A stretch of 35,634 nt of DNA, taken from positions 1 to 35,634 of the forward strand of contig UQVD01000007.1 in assembly GCA_900544385.1 (NCBI GenBank), written 5' to 3'. Below, in pieces: positions 33,783 to 35,634 of the stretch (positions are counted from its first letter, which is position 1; every line of letters starts with the position of its first letter). The notes below the pieces were generated by a model. The model was given only the letters and a program-made list of their open reading frames with translations, had not been told where the DNA came from and made no database searches. Position numbers and translations under genes: made by a program. Source of the stretch: an uncultured Collinsella sp. (GTDB taxonomy: Bacteria > Actinomycetota > Coriobacteriia > Coriobacteriales > Coriobacteriaceae).

Positions 33783-34721
33783 ATGGGTTTATCAACTTTT
33801 GAATTGTTTAAACATATAAAGAACGCAAACTCAACAATCGAGCTGACGGGAGATTCACTCTGCTCGCTTCAAAATGTTCTTAAAATGATGCTTCAAGATT
33901 TTCAGGTTGCTGCAAATAAAGCTGAAGCTCGATGGACCTTAAGTGGCGGCACCTGCCTCGGGTCTCTTCGCCATCATGGATTTATTCCATGGGACGATGA
34001 TATTGACATTAATTTGATTCATGATGATTTGACAAAGCTTGTTGATGCCATCAATTCTTTATTCCCAGGTAAATACACCATTCAAATTCCTGGTTTGACC
34101 GATGGTTATGATTTGGGCTTTGCGAGAATGCGTCTTAACGGAACCATTGTCCGAAACAGAGATGATATCGGTCTTCCTAGTTCGAGTTGCGGTGCTTATA
34201 TCGATATTTTTCTACTCGAAAGTGTTCCAGATAATTTTATTTGCCGCGGAATTCATGGCTTTATATCTATGGCTCTGGGGTTCTGCTATTCGTGTCGTCG
34301 CTTTGAGGCGCATGCAGATTTATATAACTCTTTGGTTGCCGGCAACGAATCTGCCTTAAAAGTCTTTAAGCGTAAGGAAATGATCGGGAAGTTGTTTTCT
34401 TTCTACACCCCTGAAAAATGGGTGGCGCTTTGGAATCGATGGAATTCCAAGTATCGCAATAGTAGCAGTAAGTACATTTCAATACCGACTGGACGCAAAC
34501 ACTATTTTGGTGAGCTGTATAGTCGCGATGCATTTTTTCCAACAGAGCCGGGTGAGTTTGAAGGACTTCTGCTTCCAGTGCCCAATGATTTCAAGGTTTA
34601 TATGGAAGCGCTTTATGGGCCCGATTACATGACGCCACCGCCATTAGAGGACCGAGAAGTACATGTTGTCTATGAGTTTGATTTAGGAAAGTACTCAAAT
34701 ATCGAGAGTGAGGATTTGTAA
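33783..34721 (+). CDS. LicD family phosphotransferase
   Basis: The 312-residue protein contains the LicD nucleotidyltransferase-like signature GGTCLGSLRHHGFIPWDDDIDI (about residues 55-76 in total), with aspartates expected to bind metal, and a C-terminal YGPDYMTPP. LicD proteins transfer phosphocholine or other phosphate-linked groups, such as ribitol phosphate, onto surface glycans. The next gene encodes a cytidylyltransferase of the IspD/TarI family, so CDP-activated polyol is a likely donor. The Shine-Dalgarno sequence is weak. Confidence 0.85.
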   Translation: MGLSTFELFKHIKNANSTIELTGDSLCSLQNVLKMMLQDFQVAANKAEARWTLSGGTCLGSLRHHGFIPWDDDIDINLIHDDLTKLVDAINSLFPGKYTIQIPGLTDGYDLGFARMRLNGTIVRNRDDIGLPSSSCGAYIDIFLLESVPDNFICRGIHGFISMALGFCYSCRRFEAHADLYNSLVAGNESALKVFKRKEMIGKLFSFYTPEKWVALWNRWNSKYRNSSSKYISIPTGRKHYFGELYSRDAFFPTEPGEFEGLLLPVPNDFKVYMEALYGPDYMTPPPLEDREVHVVYEFDLGKYSNIESEDL

Positions 34722-34723
34722 AA

Positions 34724-35440
34724 ATGAACGTTGCAATTGTAATCGCTGGCGGCGTCGGTTCTCGTATGGGCCAGCAAATCCCCAAACAGTTTATTAATGT
34801 GCGCGATAAGCCTGTTTTAATATATACACTTGAGGCATTCCAGGCGCATCCGCAGGTCGAGGCTATTGAAGTTGTTTGTATCGATGGCTGGGAAGACATT
34901 CTCAAAGCATATGCAAAGCAGTTTGGTATTTCTAAATTAAAATGGGTTGTTAAAGGTGGAAAGACTGGTCAGGAGTCTATTCGCAATGGCGTATATGGGC
35001 TCGAGGGAATTCTGTCTAATGATGACATTGCTATTATTCACGATGGCGTGAGACCGATGTTGGATTCGGACGTGATTACCGACGTGATTCGTGTTTGCCA
35101 AAAATATGGTAATGCTGTTACAAGCTTGCCTTATAACGAACAAATATTTGTTGTTAATCAAGACGATGAATCAACTACCGACAAATTTATTCCGAGAGAG
35201 ACTCTTCGTCGTGTTTCTACTCCGCAGGCATATCGCTACGGTAATTTATTGAAATCCTATAAGAAGGCTTTTGCCGAGGGTATTGGTATTTACGGTTCGC
35301 ATTACACCAATACGATGATGGTTGAGCTTGGCGAAACTCTACATTTTGCTGCTGGTTCGGATAAGAATATTAAGCTAACTACCCCTGAGAACCTCGACAC
35401 TTTCCGCGCTTATTTAGCCACTTCAGGATGTAGGGATTAA
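34724..35440 (+). CDS. IspD/TarI family cytidylyltransferase (likely ribitol-5-phosphate)
   Basis: The 238-residue protein has the CTP-binding signature IAGGVGSRMGQQIPKQF (residues 7-23), HDGVRPMLD and RVSTPQAYRY, as in IspD and TarI. The placement after licD and before a Rossmann-fold gene, inside a polysaccharide operon, favours D-ribitol-5-phosphate cytidylyltransferase over the isoprenoid enzyme IspD. It starts two bases after the licD stop codon. Confidence 0.82.
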   Translation: MNVAIVIAGGVGSRMGQQIPKQFINVRDKPVLIYTLEAFQAHPQVEAIEVVCIDGWEDILKAYAKQFGISKLKWVVKGGKTGQESIRNGVYGLEGILSNDDIAIIHDGVRPMLDSDVITDVIRVCQKYGNAVTSLPYNEQIFVVNQDDESTTDKFIPRETLRRVSTPQAYRYGNLLKSYKKAFAEGIGIYGSHYTNTMMVELGETLHFAAGSDKNIKLTTPENLDTFRAYLATSGCRD

Positions 35441-35456
35441 AAGTAGGGTATTTCTA

Positions 35457-35586
35457 ATGAATAGACTCGAATCTAACATATACATCTCAGAGCTAGATTC
35501 AATTTGTAGCCAAGATCTCCCATGGGAAAAACTTGCAGGGAAGACCCTTTCTCTTTCTGGCGCTACTGGAATGATAGGCTCATTTC
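35457..35586 (+). CDS. Truncated Rossmann-fold protein (NAD-dependent epimerase/SDR-like), 5' end only
   Basis: About 43 genuine codons are present before adapter sequence begins. The fragment contains KTLSLSGATGMIGS near residues 29-42, a GxxGxxG NAD(P)-binding turn as in sugar epimerases and reductases. In ribitol-phosphate loci a reductase often follows the cytidylyltransferase, so it may supply the activated polyol; the fragment is too short to decide. An apparent stop codon in the last bases is made by adapter and is not biological. Confidence 0.6.
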
Positions 35587-35634
35587 CTGTCTCTTATACA
35601 CATCTGACGCTGCCGACGATATGCAGTGTGTAGA
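35587..35634 (+). other. Illumina Nextera adapter contamination
   Basis: From 35587 the sequence reads CTGTCTCTTATACACATCT followed by GACGCTGCCGACGA, the Nextera transposase read-through sequence. Then come an 8-base index TATGCAGT and GTGTAGA, the start of the flow-cell adapter. These bases are not genomic and mark the contig end. Confidence 0.97.

Noticed and set aside
35587..35634. Continuation and stop codon of the last gene
   Set aside because: The bases are sequencing adapter, so the encoded residues and TAG are artefacts.

Overview
The window looks like a draft contig from a gut actinobacterium of the class Coriobacteriia, most likely Collinsella. This is inferred from the high-GC, GC3-rich coding sequence, the formate hydrogenlyase plus selenocysteine gene set, and the housekeeping order tRNA-Leu, tig, clpP, clpX, valS, folC. 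No database search was possible. The last 48 bases (35587-35634) are an Illumina Nextera adapter with an index, so genomic sequence ends at about 35586.

Bases 1-9480 form a formate, molybdenum and selenium block. It starts inside a hydrogenase small subunit gene (hycG-like), followed by hycH and hycI (maturation), a FocA-type formate channel, a Cys-type molybdopterin oxidoreductase, selA, selB, the tRNA for selenocysteine (selC, 8183-8279), mobA and a Cys-rich DUF3343 protein. Together these suggest formate hydrogenlyase with a selenocysteine formate dehydrogenase encoded outside the window. selD is not in view.

Bases 9700-15100 hold NADP-type glutamate dehydrogenase and a two-gene xanthine dehydrogenase-type hydroxylase: an FAD subunit and a fused 2Fe-2S/Mo subunit resembling E. 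coli XdhD. Bases 15200-23600 are housekeeping: tRNA-Leu(UAG), trigger factor, clpP-clpX, valS and folC. On the minus strand (23822-28393) lie an M24 peptidase and a three-gene oxidoreductase operon: a DAO-type FAD enzyme with a BFD-like iron-sulfur tail, a pyridine-nucleotide FAD enzyme, and DUF1667. Then come a small zinc-ribbon membrane protein and thrS.

From 31350 onward a surface polysaccharide operon begins. A promoter-like TATAAT box lies between 15-bp perfect inverted repeats and precedes a NusG-family antiterminator gene. This is followed by an initiating sugar-phosphate transferase, a DUF4422 glycosyltransferase, a LicD protein, an IspD/TarI-type cytidylyltransferase and a truncated Rossmann-fold (epimerase/SDR-like) gene. 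Composition becomes visibly more AT-rich after about 32200. The arrangement suggests a phase-variable, processively antiterminated capsule or teichoic-acid-like locus.

Intergenic regions carry several palindromic families: four copies of a 65-73 bp long-stem element (A), two homologous nested structured elements bracketing valS (B), a 160-bp inverted-repeat element (C), a 27-bp tandem duplication (D), and two tandem hairpins (E). Their arms differ between copies yet stay complementary. This conserved structure is the least explained signal in the window.
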